Positions 53,577-63,697 of a DNA stretch of 64,000 nucleotides are shown here, one piece after another. Positions within the stretch are counted from its first letter, which is position 1. Each line of letters opens with the position of its first letter. The stretch is taken from positions 271,303 to 335,302 of the forward strand of contig JAGBJI010000002.1 in NCBI GenBank assembly GCA_017934545.1. Direction: 5' to 3'. The notes under the pieces were generated by a model, which saw only the letters and a program-made list of their open reading frames with translations, was not told where the DNA came from and made no database searches. The DNA comes from Bacteroidales bacterium. Lineage in GTDB: Bacteria; Bacteroidota; Bacteroidia; Bacteroidales; P3. A program made the position numbers and the translations under genes.

Positions 53577-53600
53577 TGATTTGAAAAAAGATATAAAGAT

Positions 53601-55826
53601 ATGAAAAAGACAGTTTTATTGTTTGCGGCTGCAATATTGTGCATGGTTTTTTGTCTGAATGCACAAACGGACAGCATAGACGTAACGCATTACGGTATCA
53701 ACCTCAATATTGACAACATTATACCCAAAGGACACACGGGTTATACGGATATAACCTTCAATTATGTGACAAGACAATACAACAGGGCGGAGTTTTCATT
53801 GAAGCGTCAGATGGTTGACAGTGTTTATGTATCAAACCAATCGGTCAATACGCCTGCACAAAAGGCGGCATTCACCGTCAAAGGCGACAAAGTGCAGGTT
53901 GACATGCCCCAATACGCAACCGACAGTTTTTATACCGTAAGAATTTATTACCACGGGGCGTCCACGGTTGAGCAAAACATGTATGCTTGGGGCGGATTGC
54001 ACTATGAAAGCAATATAATCTATTCCATGGGCGTTGCGTTTATGGATTATCCGCATTCGTACGCAAGGAGTTGGTTTGCAGTGCATGAATCGTTTACGGA
54101 CAAGGCAACGTACGATTTGTATATATCGGTCGGCAAAGACAAAGAGGCGGTTTGCAGCGGTAAGTTGATAAGCAAAACCGAGCAAGCGGACTTTGACACA
54201 TATCATTACCGATTGGAGCAAAACGTATCGCCATATTTGGTTGCCGTAACGGTGGCCGATTTCTATACATTTACAAAAACCGTTCACAGCGATACGTACA
54301 ATTACGATATACCGTTGGTTGTTAAATATGTTTATAAGGAAGATTCGGCGGGAATTGCACACAATTTTGATAAGATAGACAAAGCGTTCAACACAATGGA
54401 GCAACACTTCGGCAGATACCGTTTCAACCGTTTGGGTTATTGCGTTACGCCAATCGGAAGCATGGAACACGTTGACAATATCTCGCTTGCAAGGGGTGCA
54501 GTGACGGATACGGGCATAGATGCAGTAGGAACTATAGTGCATGAGATGGGTCATTCGTGGTTCGGCAACTTGGCAACCTGTCAAACGGCGGAAGACATGT
54601 GGCTGAACGAAGGTTGGACTACTTATTCCACGCGTCAGTCTTTGGAAGCCATATACGGCAAAGAACGGGTGAGCGATTATTGGAATGAAAAGCATTTTGC
54701 GGTTTTGAATTCCCTGCCTCACAAAGAAGGGGTGCGTGCCGTAACGCCCGTAGACTCGTCTTTGACCTATTCTTCTACGGTTTACGAAAAAGGAGCGATG
54801 GTTGTCACTACGCTTGAGGCATATTTCCCGCAGGGAGTGTTCTTCGATGCCGTTAAGGCAATGCTTGACAGTTTCCAATACAAAAACTACAACTCTTATC
54901 AGGTAAGGGATTTTATTGCAACATATACGCAGGACGAAGGGTTCAAGGATTTTTTCAACCGTTTGGTATTTGAAGACAAACAAATCAATTACGACGTTTA
55001 CCGCAGTGCAGACGGCGGCATCCATACCGTGCTTTACCCCGAAGAATATGACGGACAGTTGGCCGTACCCGTAAAAGAAGTTAACCAAAAACTGTTTACC
55101 GATACTGACCGCAGGCTTGCGGTGCTTACCACCTCGCATTGCACGCAGATAAGCACGGTAGGGGAGTATGACATGCCAACGGTGTACGGCAAAGTGAAAT
55201 TGAAAACTGCCAGTGAGCCGTCGGATTGGCAAACGGTTTTGCATTGGGTGGGACCATCGGCTGATTCATTACCGCAGGGTGTGGAGAAAATATCTTCCGT
55301 TCACTATTGGACGGTGCAGTATGACGGATTGACATCCGAAGATGCGGAGTTGAAGTTTTATTTTGAACTTTCGGACAATATATATTCTTTTGATTCGTCG
55401 TTGGTATCGGGCTTTGACGGCAAGGATTCCGTAATGCTTTTGTACAGAAAAGACTGCAAAAGTCCGTGGCAACGTGTGGGTATGAGTGAAATAAAAGATT
55501 TCAAAGGCTATGCGGCAACTCAATTCGTTGCCTGCGGAGATTATGTCTTTGCCAAGGGAGATAAGAGTAAGGTAAGCATTGATTTAACTGATTTTAACGC
55601 CGATGCAGTCAAAATCTATCCCAATCCGTCGTCGGACAAAGTCAATATTGTGGTTTCGGACAGGAATATAACCAAGGTAAACGTGTATTCACAAGAAGGC
55701 AAATTGATTTGCCGTCAAAAAATACACTCCGACTCACAAACACTCTGCGGTATACCGCAGGGCAGTTATGTTTTTGAGTTCGTAAGCGGCAAACAACGGA
55801 TTTCAAAACAAGTAATAATAAAATAA
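53601..55826 (+). CDS. M1-family metallo-aminopeptidase with T9SS C-terminal sorting domain
   Basis: The 741-residue protein has a signal peptide (MKKTVLLFAAAILCMVFCLNAQ). The zinc site is complete: H314 E315 MG H318, and E337 in WLNEGW, the HExxH-18-E pattern of M1 peptidases. GSMEH upstream stands for the GAMEN substrate loop. The last 80 residues are a T9SS type A sorting domain: VKIYPNPSSDKVNI, then KVNVYSQEGKLI and GSYVFEF. The protein is therefore probably exported across the outer membrane by T9SS and cell-surface bound. It is followed by a 22-bp-phased array that can act as a terminator. Confidence 0.92.
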   Translation: MKKTVLLFAAAILCMVFCLNAQTDSIDVTHYGINLNIDNIIPKGHTGYTDITFNYVTRQYNRAEFSLKRQMVDSVYVSNQSVNTPAQKAAFTVKGDKVQVDMPQYATDSFYTVRIYYHGASTVEQNMYAWGGLHYESNIIYSMGVAFMDYPHSYARSWFAVHESFTDKATYDLYISVGKDKEAVCSGKLISKTEQADFDTYHYRLEQNVSPYLVAVTVADFYTFTKTVHSDTYNYDIPLVVKYVYKEDSAGIAHNFDKIDKAFNTMEQHFGRYRFNRLGYCVTPIGSMEHVDNISLARGAVTDTGIDAVGTIVHEMGHSWFGNLATCQTAEDMWLNEGWTTYSTRQSLEAIYGKERVSDYWNEKHFAVLNSLPHKEGVRAVTPVDSSLTYSSTVYEKGAMVVTTLEAYFPQGVFFDAVKAMLDSFQYKNYNSYQVRDFIATYTQDEGFKDFFNRLVFEDKQINYDVYRSADGGIHTVLYPEEYDGQLAVPVKEVNQKLFTDTDRRLAVLTTSHCTQISTVGEYDMPTVYGKVKLKTASEPSDWQTVLHWVGPSADSLPQGVEKISSVHYWTVQYDGLTSEDAELKFYFELSDNIYSFDSSLVSGFDGKDSVMLLYRKDCKSPWQRVGMSEIKDFKGYAATQFVACGDYVFAKGDKSKVSIDLTDFNADAVKIYPNPSSDKVNIVVSDRNITKVNVYSQEGKLICRQKIHSDSQTLCGIPQGSYVFEFVSGKQRISKQVIIK

Positions 55827-55842
55827 TTTTTTACTTAAATTT

Positions 55843-55930
55843 CTACAAAACCGTTTTGCAAACCTTGCAAAACGGTTTTGTAATGCTTGCAGGACGGTTT
55901 TGCAGATGTTGCAAAACGGTTTTGCAGGAA
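55843..55930. repeat. 22-bp-phased array with CGG cores
   Basis: Four units of the form GCAAAACGGTTTTGC (first one inverted) have CGG/CCG at 55851, 55873, 55895 and 55917, exactly 22 bp apart. Units 1 and 2 form a 15-bp stem with a 5-nt loop. The right flank AATCCGGTGCGGAAAACAATTTTTC resembles the right flank of the CATATG array at 16.1 kb. It sits in the gap between the M1 peptidase and the ECF sigma gene. Confidence 0.92.
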
Positions 55931-56002
55931 ATCCGGTGCGGAAAACAATTTTTCAAAACGCAGAAAAACAAATTTATTTTCATAAGATAAAATATTTATG
56001 AT

Positions 56003-56010
56003 TATTTTTG
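56003..56010 (+). promoter_or_regulatory. -7 element of the ECF sigma operon promoter
   Basis: TATTTTTG lies 31 bp before the start at 56042. It is a housekeeping-type element, not an obvious ECF promoter. Confidence 0.5.
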
Positions 56011-56041
56011 CATACAAATTCTTCTGACAGTAATTATATAA

Positions 56042-56599
56042 ATGATGAATTCGGACAACGGACATATAGAAACCGTAGTTGCACTGTGTAAACAAGGGGA
56101 AAACAAAGGCAGAAAAGAATTGTTTGAAATGTTTTCTTCTTCCATGAAAGCATTGTGTTACAGATATGTGGGCAATGTCCAAGACGCCGAAGACTTGATG
56201 ATAGAGGGTTTTATCTCGGTCTATGAAAATATAGATAAGTACCGTCAGGGCAATTTTGTCGGTTGGATGAAACGGATTATGATAAACAATTGTCTGATGT
56301 TCTTAAAAAAAGAAAAGAATTACAACAAAAAGAACACGGACTATTTTTATCAGCAAAATGAAGAAGAAGTAACCGTTGAAAACGAGGCAAGGTTTACCAA
56401 ACAAGAGATTTTTAAGGCATTGGACAGCCTGCCTAAATCGTTCAGAACCATATTCAACCTCAGTGTGATGGACGGATATTCGCACGGGGAGATATGCCAA
56501 ATGCTCAATGTGGAGAATATAACGGTCAGGGCTACCTTGTACAAGGCTAAATGTATGCTCAAGCGTGAACTTATCAAAATAGAAAAGCAAAGAAAATGA
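56042..56599 (+). CDS. ECF-type RNA polymerase sigma factor
   Basis: The 185-residue protein has sigma region 2 (ELFEMFSSSMKALCYRYVGNVQDAEDLMIEGFISVYENI) and region 4 (LDSLPKSFRTIFNLSVMDGYSHGEICQMLNVENITVRATLYKAK) with no region 3, as in ECF factors. It would redirect RNA polymerase to a small regulon. The stop overlaps the next gene by 4 bp (ATGA), which encodes a single-pass membrane protein in the position of an anti-sigma factor. Confidence 0.92.
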   Translation: MMNSDNGHIETVVALCKQGENKGRKELFEMFSSSMKALCYRYVGNVQDAEDLMIEGFISVYENIDKYRQGNFVGWMKRIMINNCLMFLKKEKNYNKKNTDYFYQQNEEEVTVENEARFTKQEIFKALDSLPKSFRTIFNLSVMDGYSHGEICQMLNVENITVRATLYKAKCMLKRELIKIEKQRK

Positions 56600-57426
56600 A
56601 AATAGAAGAATTGTTTGCCAAAGAGCTTGAAGATTATACGATGGATGTGTCTGACAAGGCGTGGGGAAAGATTGAGTCAAAGTTGTCCTCATCCTCGGGC
56701 AGTGTTCATACACAGGCGGCAGGTGCAGCCAAAAGTCTGTCGGTTGCGGCTAAAACGGTTATAACCGTGCTTTCGGTTGCAGCGGTTTCGGCAGCGGGTT
56801 ATTTGGTTTATGACAATATAAAACCGCAAGAGCAACCTACTGCAGCATTGACGGTAAAGAATGAAACGGTTTTGCAGGAAAACTCCGCAAAAGCGGAAGT
56901 GATAACACTAGAAGACATACAACAAAACGTAAAACCGCAGCAGAGTACGGACAAAGCTAAAGACATTGTGTTTGAAATCACGGACGAAAACGGCATAATG
57001 ATAAAAGAGCCTGACATACAGCCGGATTTAAAGCCTATGGCGGTGCAGAACAATGCCCCGACATCGCTCGGTATGCCTCAAACAAAAGAAAATTCCGCCG
57101 ATGAGCCTTCATCAAGCGGTGAACAGCCTCAGCAACAGGCTGAACAGCACTCTGAAGACAGCGGAGTGCATATAGGGCTTCCTAATTTGATAACTCCCAA
57201 CGGTGACGGTATCAACGATTGTTTGGTGTTTAGCAATATAGAAAATTATCAGGACAATGTGCTGAAGGTTTTTGACCGTCAACAGCGTGTTATTTATCAT
57301 AAAGACAATTACAACAATGAGTTTTGCGGACAGAATTTGCCTAACGGAGTTTATTTTTACAGATTGGCTGTAAGACATAACGGCAAAACAACGGTGTATA
57401 CACGCTCTTTGGACGTGAGAAGATAG
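56596..57426 (+). CDS. Single-pass membrane protein with gliding/T9SS type B C-terminal domain; candidate anti-sigma factor
   Basis: The 276-residue protein has an N-terminal cytoplasmic stretch of about 48 residues (MKIEELFAKELEDYTMDVSDKAW), a membrane helix at about 50-71, a long Gln/Glu/Pro-rich linker, and at 194-276 a domain starting LPNLITPNGDGINDCLVF and ending GVYFYRLAVRHNGKTTVYTRSLDV. That last part is the gliding motility-associated (T9SS type B) C-terminal domain. There is no cleavable signal peptide. Coupling to the ECF sigma gene and topology suggest an anti-sigma factor whose outside part resembles a T9SS cargo signal. The anti-sigma role is inference. Confidence 0.75.
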   Translation: MKIEELFAKELEDYTMDVSDKAWGKIESKLSSSSGSVHTQAAGAAKSLSVAAKTVITVLSVAAVSAAGYLVYDNIKPQEQPTAALTVKNETVLQENSAKAEVITLEDIQQNVKPQQSTDKAKDIVFEITDENGIMIKEPDIQPDLKPMAVQNNAPTSLGMPQTKENSADEPSSSGEQPQQQAEQHSEDSGVHIGLPNLITPNGDGINDCLVFSNIENYQDNVLKVFDRQQRVIYHKDNYNNEFCGQNLPNGVYFYRLAVRHNGKTTVYTRSLDVRR

Positions 57427-57556
57427 ACAAAAATTAATTTTTTTGCTTTGAATAACAGGTTGTTAATATTTTCAGTTTAAATTTTTTTACAAAAACGGTA
57501 TTCAATATGGAAAAAACTGTTTAATATTGCAAAAAAATTTAAAACTGTAAATATCA

Positions 57557-58033
57557 ATGGCAACTCAAAAGAAAAAGAAACAGACCAAACAAGAGAAAAA
57601 AAGATTGATTATAAGCTACGAACGTCTTCCGCAGGCGGACAAGGAAGCGTTTGAAACTCTTTACGAAGACGGTTTTACGGATTATATACAAAGTGTGATG
57701 CGTCCCGACGGCACTCCGTTGTTTGTCGTACCTTTGGAAACGGAAGAAAATATTTATATGGTTAAGGTTGAGGTCAGAGTGGATTCGCACTTGAGTGAAG
57801 AAGAATTTGACAAAGAAGTTTTGCATCAAGACAAAGAAACAGAGGAAAGTATAGAGTCAATAGTTAATGCTGAAAACGGTAAGTTGAACAAGAAATTTGA
57901 GTTGAACCACGGGGATTATTCGTCATTGAAAAATTTGGAAGAAGCGGTAGCAAGGGAAGATATGGACGACGACAATTTCACGTCATTGGAAGATATTGAT
58001 ATTGAAGACAGGGGAATGAGCATTGATTTGTAA
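57557..58033 (+). CDS. Conserved-looking hypothetical acidic protein
   Basis: The 158-residue protein is not recognised. It starts with a very basic stretch (TQKKKKQTKQEKKR) and continues with a folded-looking part (LPQADKEAFETLYEDGFTDYIQSV, GTPLFVVPLETEENIYMVKVEVRV), then a strongly acidic tail. There is no signal peptide or membrane helix. Charge separation suggests binding to nucleic acid or ribosome at one end, but that is speculative. It stands alone between the ECF operon and ribF and ends at a clear terminator; codon use looks like its neighbours. Confidence 0.7.
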   Translation: MATQKKKKQTKQEKKRLIISYERLPQADKEAFETLYEDGFTDYIQSVMRPDGTPLFVVPLETEENIYMVKVEVRVDSHLSEEEFDKEVLHQDKETEESIESIVNAENGKLNKKFELNHGDYSSLKNLEEAVAREDMDDDNFTSLEDIDIEDRGMSIDL

Positions 58034-58059
58034 GAAAACACAGGTTTTAAAGAGGTTTG

Positions 58060-58092
58060 CGGACGCTTGGATTTAAAAGAAATCAGCGTCCG
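58060..58092 (+). terminator. Terminator after the acidic hypothetical gene
   Basis: CGGACGCTTGGATTT and AAATCAGCGTCCG form a stem with a short A-rich loop, followed by TAATTTTTTAT. Confidence 0.88.
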
Positions 58093-58107
58093 TAATTTTT
58101 TATCTTA

Positions 58108-58137
58108 TTGTCAATTCAATATAAATACGTATTTTTG
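58108..58137 (+). promoter_or_regulatory. Promoter of ribF
   Basis: TTG at 58108 and TATTTTTG at 58130 are 19 bp apart, a good match to the two-element consensus. It lies within the longest open frame and therefore excludes a start before about 58145. Confidence 0.6.
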
Positions 58138-58173
58138 CAAAAATTTTGTGAAACAAATAAAATTCAGCATAAA

Positions 58174-59103
58174 TTGGAATTACTGCAATTAGAAGATATT
58201 GATAAACTGAAAGGAAAGTCCTGCGTTGTAACGATAGGTATGTTTGACGGAGTGCATACAGGACATCAGCAGATGCTCAAAGAACTCAAATCCTTGTCGC
58301 AACGCACCTCTGGCAAATCCGTAGTCATCACTTTTTCCAACCATCCCCGTACGGTTTTGGACGCAAACAAAAACGACAGAGTGCAGTTGTTGCAGACCAA
58401 TGCCGAGCGTTATGCTTGTATAGAGCGTTATGGTGTGGATTATATCCTCACAGTGAAATTCACCGAAGAGTTTGCAGCCTTGTCTTCCGTGCAGTTTTTG
58501 GATTTATTGCTGCAATATTTGGACATCAAAGTGTTGCTTTTGGGTTATGACAACCGCTTCGGCAATCCCAAGGACGGCAGTTACGAACGCTTGGTGGCGT
58601 CGGGTTGTTACAAAAGCGTTAAGATAGAAAAAGATATTGAGGGTGTGTATTGTCAGGGCAGGGAAGTGTCGTCAACGCAGATACGCAATGCTCTTGTGCA
58701 GGGCGATGCAGAATTGGCGGCAAGTATGTTGGGCAGGTATTACAATATAACTTCAACCATTGAAAAAGGACTGCAAAACGGAAGAAAGTTAGGTTTTCCG
58801 ACAGCCAACATAGTTCTGCCCGAGGGCAAATTGCTGCCCAAAGCAGGCGTTTACGCAACCAAAGCTACGGTAGACAATACCTGTTACAATGCAATAACGA
58901 ACATAGGCAGCAATCCTACTTTTAATGCAGGCAAAACAACGGTTGAAACCTATATAATGGATTTTGACCGTGATATTTACGGCAAAGAAATGACCGTAGA
59001 ATTCGTTTCGTTTATCCGCAGTGACAAAAAATTTTCTTCACTTGAGGATTTAACCCGGCAGATAGAAAAAGATGAAAAACGGGCAAGGGAAATATTACAA
59101 TGA
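58174..59103 (+). CDS. ribF: Bifunctional riboflavin kinase / FAD synthetase
   Basis: The enzyme converts riboflavin to FMN and FAD. In about 309 residues, the adenylyltransferase half has VVTIGMFDGVHTGHQQML with the GxFDGxHxGH nucleotide loop and LLGYDNRFG; the kinase half has GRKLGFPTANI, the PTAN motif, and AITNIGSNPTF. No ATG is suitably placed. TTG at 58174 is chosen: it follows the promoter by about 36 bp and gives a start just before the conserved core. The 3' end overlaps the next gene by 32 bp. Confidence 0.9.
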   Translation: MELLQLEDIDKLKGKSCVVTIGMFDGVHTGHQQMLKELKSLSQRTSGKSVVITFSNHPRTVLDANKNDRVQLLQTNAERYACIERYGVDYILTVKFTEEFAALSSVQFLDLLLQYLDIKVLLLGYDNRFGNPKDGSYERLVASGCYKSVKIEKDIEGVYCQGREVSSTQIRNALVQGDAELAASMLGRYYNITSTIEKGLQNGRKLGFPTANIVLPEGKLLPKAGVYATKATVDNTCYNAITNIGSNPTFNAGKTTVETYIMDFDRDIYGKEMTVEFVSFIRSDKKFSSLEDLTRQIEKDEKRAREILQ

Positions 59104-59596
59104 TATATTATACGGTTGTTTTTTTGTGTTGATATTGATTGCGTGCAGCGTTTACGGACAAAACGGATATTATACTTCGCTGCAGCAGGCACTCAAACAG
59201 CCCGATTCGGTTGTCAGTCTGTCGTTGAAACATCAGAAACTGAAAACATTTCCTTCCGAAATTTTGGAGTTTAAAAACCTGCAACGTTTGGATTTATCTC
59301 GCAATTACATCCGCACAATACCGCAGGAAATATCTTCTTTGAAGCATTTGCACTACGTAAACTTTGCACAGAACAATATAGATTCGCTTCCTCTGACAAT
59401 GAGTTCGCTTCCTATAGATACATTAATATTATGGGATACGTACATCCGTGAATTTGATACGTCTTTCAGTCGCTTGCCGTTGAAATTTTTAGATTTGCGT
59501 GCCATAACCATGACCCGCAAAGAACAAAAAGCTATAATCAGTATCTTTCCCAATGCAAAAATACGGAAAGACCACCCTTGTAATTGCGGTAGGTAA
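59072..59596 (+). CDS. Leucine-rich repeat protein, exported
   Basis: The 174-residue protein has a hydrophobic N-terminal segment after a short polar start (ILYGCFFVLILIACSVYGQ), probably a signal peptide. Then come about four leucine-rich repeats: VVSLSLKHQKLKTFPSEIL, LQRLDLSRNYIRTIPQEI, LHYVNFAQNNIDSLPLTM, IDTLILWDTYIREF. The end is Cys-containing (CNCGR). It is likely a small protein-binding protein outside the cytoplasm. It overlaps ribF by 32 bp and is probably cotranscribed. Confidence 0.8.
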   Translation: MKNGQGKYYNDILYGCFFVLILIACSVYGQNGYYTSLQQALKQPDSVVSLSLKHQKLKTFPSEILEFKNLQRLDLSRNYIRTIPQEISSLKHLHYVNFAQNNIDSLPLTMSSLPIDTLILWDTYIREFDTSFSRLPLKFLDLRAITMTRKEQKAIISIFPNAKIRKDHPCNCGR

Positions 59597-59674
59597 TTGT
59601 TTGATTTTGCGTATTGTAGATTTAAAAGTTGAAAGATTGCGGATAAAAGTTAATTGTTTTTAACGGAAAAATAT

Positions 59675-59682
59675 GTAAATTC
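59675..59682 (+). promoter_or_regulatory. Probable -7 element of the atpDC promoter
   Basis: TAAATTCG differs from TAnnTTTG at one position; an upstream TTG lies about 19 bp before it. It is 55 bp from the atpD start. Confidence 0.4.
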
Positions 59683-59725
59683 GCAGTCTGATATTTACTT
59701 TTGAATAAAAAAGGTATTAAAATAA

Positions 59726-61249
<1,524 letters not shown>

Positions 61250-61264
61250 TTTATTTTTGTTGCG

Positions 61265-61501
61265 ATGAAAATAAGTATTATAACCCCCGATACCACAATT
61301 TTTGAAGGCGAAATAAAAAACGCACAAATGATAGGGACGGACGGACACTTTGAATTGCGTCCCAACCATGCACCTATCATTTCTGCGTTGGCAAAAGGCG
61401 AGATAAAATTGACTGATATGCAGGACAAAGAGCATAAATTCTTTATTAACGGCGGTTTGTTGGAGATGTCCGATAATACGATAGAGGTTCTTGCCCAATA
61501 A
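61265..61501 (+). CDS. atpC: ATP synthase F1 epsilon subunit (short form)
   Basis: The 78-residue protein is the N-terminal beta-sandwich of epsilon only: KISIITPDTTIFEGEIKNAQMIGTDGHFELRPNHAPIISAL. The C-terminal inhibitory helices are missing, as is common in Bacteroidetes. It links the rotor to the F1 head. It follows atpD in the same operon. Confidence 0.95.
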   Translation: MKISIITPDTTIFEGEIKNAQMIGTDGHFELRPNHAPIISALAKGEIKLTDMQDKEHKFFINGGLLEMSDNTIEVLAQ

Positions 61502-61534
61502 ATTTCATTTCAATTATTCTTAAGTTAAACAATA

Positions 61535-61915
61535 ATGAACCATAGTTTTGAAAAATATTGCGTCAGTTGCGGTGCTGTGATAGACAGAAACGCCGAATAT
61601 TGCCCTAAATGCGGAGTAAAACAAAGCGAAAACTACCAAGACAACCGTCAAAACCAAAACAATAACAATCCTTTCGGAAACAATCAACGCTCAAACGTAT
61701 TGGATATCAACAAAGAGTGGATTATAACCCTTTTGCTTTGCATATTTTTGGGAGAGTTGGGCGTTCATAGATTTTACAACGGCCGCATTGGAACGGGATT
61801 GCTGATGCTTATTACTTTGGGAGGGCTTGGTATTTGGTATCTTATAGATATTATCTTTGTCGTTATGGGGCGTTTTAAGGATAAAACGGGCAAATATATA
61901 CAATCCAATATATAA
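61535..61915 (+). CDS. Zinc-ribbon and TM2-domain membrane protein
   Basis: The 126-residue protein starts with a zinc ribbon (CVSCGAVIDRNAEYCPKCG, two CxxC pairs), an Asn/Gln-rich linker, and a TM2 domain with two membrane helices around LCIFLGELGVHRFYNGRIGTG and LGGLGIWYLIDIIFVVMG. Function is unknown; TM2 proteins are widespread. It follows atpC by 33 bp and precedes the AlkD-like gene by 15 bp. Confidence 0.88.
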   Translation: MNHSFEKYCVSCGAVIDRNAEYCPKCGVKQSENYQDNRQNQNNNNPFGNNQRSNVLDINKEWIITLLLCIFLGELGVHRFYNGRIGTGLLMLITLGGLGIWYLIDIIFVVMGRFKDKTGKYIQSNI

Positions 61916-61930
61916 CAATCAAAATTTTTT

Positions 61931-62920
61931 ATGACTAAACAGGAAGTTTTGCGTTTGCTTTCGCAGAAAAAAGATGACAAAAAAGCGGAAGGCATGCGTT
62001 CTTACGGCATACACGGCGAATTGTACGGGGTAGGTATGCCTGATTTGCGGAATATTGCAAAAAAGATTAAGACCGACCACGCACTTGCCATGCAGTTGTG
62101 GCATGAAAACGTGCATGAAGCCAAACTGCTGGCTACTTTAATTGCCGATTGCAAACTTTTGAGTGACAAAGAGATTGATTCGTGGTTGAAAGATTTTGAT
62201 TCGTGGGACTTGGTAGACCAAGCCTGCATGAATCTGTTCCGTTACACGCCCGCAGCCATTGAACGTATTGAGGAGTTTGCCCGCAACGACAACGAGTTTA
62301 TACGCCGTACAGCCTTTGCACTGATGGCAACTATGACTGTGAATAAAGATATTGAGGATAAACAATTTGTAAAATATCTGCCGTTGATAACAAAGTATGC
62401 AACCGACGAACGCAAGATGGTTTATCAGGCGGTGGATTGGGCATTGCGTAATATAGGCAAACGCAGTACAGAACTGAAAACAAAGGTTTTGGATATCGCA
62501 CACGCAATGTATGAGTCTGAAAATAAGATTCAACGGTACATAGGGCGGCAAAGCATCAAAGCATTGGAAGAAGGCAAGGTTGTTTCTTGTGTTTCGTTGA
62601 AAGAGGATAAGACTGACGGACTTAATGTGCCGAAAAAATCCGTTGCAAAGCCGCTCAATCATAAACTTTACGAGTTTGACGCCGTTATTATCCCTGACAG
62701 TGAGATAGATGCGGCGTGGATAGAGATTCCTTTTGACGTTAAAAAAGAATTCGGTAAGTCACGGGTCAAAGTCCATGCGACTTTTGACGGCGAGCCATAC
62801 GACGGCTCAATCGTTAAGATGGGAACGCCCTGCCACATACTCGGCATTTTGAAATCTATCAGAAAGAAAATAAATAAGCAAGGCGGTGATACAGTGCATG
62901 TAACCATCAAGGAACGATGA
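61931..62920 (+). CDS. AlkD-like DNA alkylation repair protein fused to a DUF1905 domain
   Basis: The 329-residue protein joins two domains. Residues 1-220 are AlkD-like HEAT repeats: [62 protein letters not shown]. This family excises alkylated bases as a DNA glycosylase. Residues 240-329 are DUF1905-like: [29 protein letters not shown] and [20 protein letters not shown], often fused to YdeI-type domains. The combined role is unknown. It probably shares a transcript with the TM2 gene and ends at a hairpin. Confidence 0.87.
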   Translation: MTKQEVLRLLSQKKDDKKAEGMRSYGIHGELYGVGMPDLRNIAKKIKTDHALAMQLWHENVHEAKLLATLIADCKLLSDKEIDSWLKDFDSWDLVDQACMNLFRYTPAAIERIEEFARNDNEFIRRTAFALMATMTVNKDIEDKQFVKYLPLITKYATDERKMVYQAVDWALRNIGKRSTELKTKVLDIAHAMYESENKIQRYIGRQSIKALEEGKVVSCVSLKEDKTDGLNVPKKSVAKPLNHKLYEFDAVIIPDSEIDAAWIEIPFDVKKEFGKSRVKVHATFDGEPYDGSIVKMGTPCHILGILKSIRKKINKQGGDTVHVTIKER

Positions 62921-62976
62921 CCGTTTTTCCTCCCTCCGACCTTTATTTCGGGCTGTAAAACAAATGATTATATTTT

Positions 62977-63010
62977 CAAAGAGGATAATTTATAAAAATT
63001 ATCCCCTTTG
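62977..63010 (+). terminator. Terminator after the AlkD-DUF1905 gene
   Basis: CAAAG, GGATAATT and their complements AATTATCC, CTTTG form an interrupted stem of about 13 bp, followed by TTTTT. Confidence 0.85.
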
Positions 63011-63109
63011 TTTTTATAATTTGCAATACATATATATTAATGTATAAGATTAAAATTTTAATCTGCCGTCAATATCTCCGCCCTGCACATTTTTGATACA
63101 TATATATAA

Positions 63110-63180
63110 TAAGGTATACCTATATTATAATAATGGTGACCTCATATATAATATATGTATACCTATATATAATATATGTA
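63110..63180. repeat. AT-rich direct repeats upstream of the rRNA operon
   Basis: The string TATATAATATATGTA occurs twice within about 30 bp, with a related TATACCTATATTATAAT copy to the left. Base composition is almost pure A/T. No gene is visible. Confidence 0.6.
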
Positions 63181-63289
63181 AAAAATAAAACCGATAATAA
63201 AAACCCCGCACTTTTTAATAATAAAACCAATAACCCCTTCAACGCACTGCCGTTATAAATGATTAAAATCCGAGAATAACCCTCTGCAA

Positions 63290-63430
63290 TCAGAATCCGT
63301 TTTAGCCGAACGCCGCTTTGGAGAAGAAAAAAGCAGGTTTTTTGAGTGAAAAAACCACTTTTTTTGCAACAAAAAACCACTTTTTTTCTGATGAAAAAGC
63401 AGGTTTTTTCATTACTTAAATCAGAATCGG
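63290..63430. repeat. 22-bp-phased array with GCAGG/CCAC cores
   Basis: Four units have cores GCAGG at 63333, CCAC at 63355, CCAC at 63377 and GCAGG at 63399, exactly 22 bp apart. CAGAATCCG lies left and CAGAATCGG right. The array is in the 1,048-bp region between the AlkD-DUF1905 gene and the 16S rRNA gene. Confidence 0.9.
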
Positions 63431-63620
63431 CAAAAATAAAGCGACGAAACAAACCAACGAAACGAAAAAATAACCCTCAAAAAAACGAAGAAAAAAACAG
63501 ATAAAACCGCTAAAAAACGAAACAAAACGATAAAAATCGCCCGAAAAAACGCAAAAAAACACTGAAAAACACAGTAAATAAAAACAAAAAACGAAAAAAA
63601 ATTAAAATTTTTCGTTCTCA
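63430..63620. other. A-rich, T-poor tract upstream of the rRNA promoter
   Basis: About 190 bp of the + strand is mostly A with scattered C and G and almost no T; AAACGA-like strings recur. It ends in an inverted repeat (ACGAAAAA with TTTTTCGT, 63591-63614). It lies 70-260 bp upstream of the rRNA promoter and could bend DNA or act as an UP element. Confidence 0.55.
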
Positions 63621-63665
63621 AAATCAGCTAAATAAGAAAAAGGAATAAAAAAAGTTAGAAAAATA

Positions 63666-63697
63666 TTTGGTCAGAAGCGGAAAAGGTAGTAATTTTG
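63666..63697 (+). promoter_or_regulatory. rRNA operon promoter
   Basis: TTTG at 63666 and TAATTTTG at 63690 are 20 bp apart, a full match to the Bacteroidetes consensus. Transcription should start near 63704, giving a leader of about 265 nt that is strongly purine-rich. Confidence 0.75.

Noticed and set aside
53832-55244. 470-codon open frame on the minus strand within the M1 peptidase gene
   Set aside because: It is antisense to a gene with a complete zinc site, signal peptide and sorting domain; the antisense product is rich in residues typical of shadow frames and has no recognisable domain.
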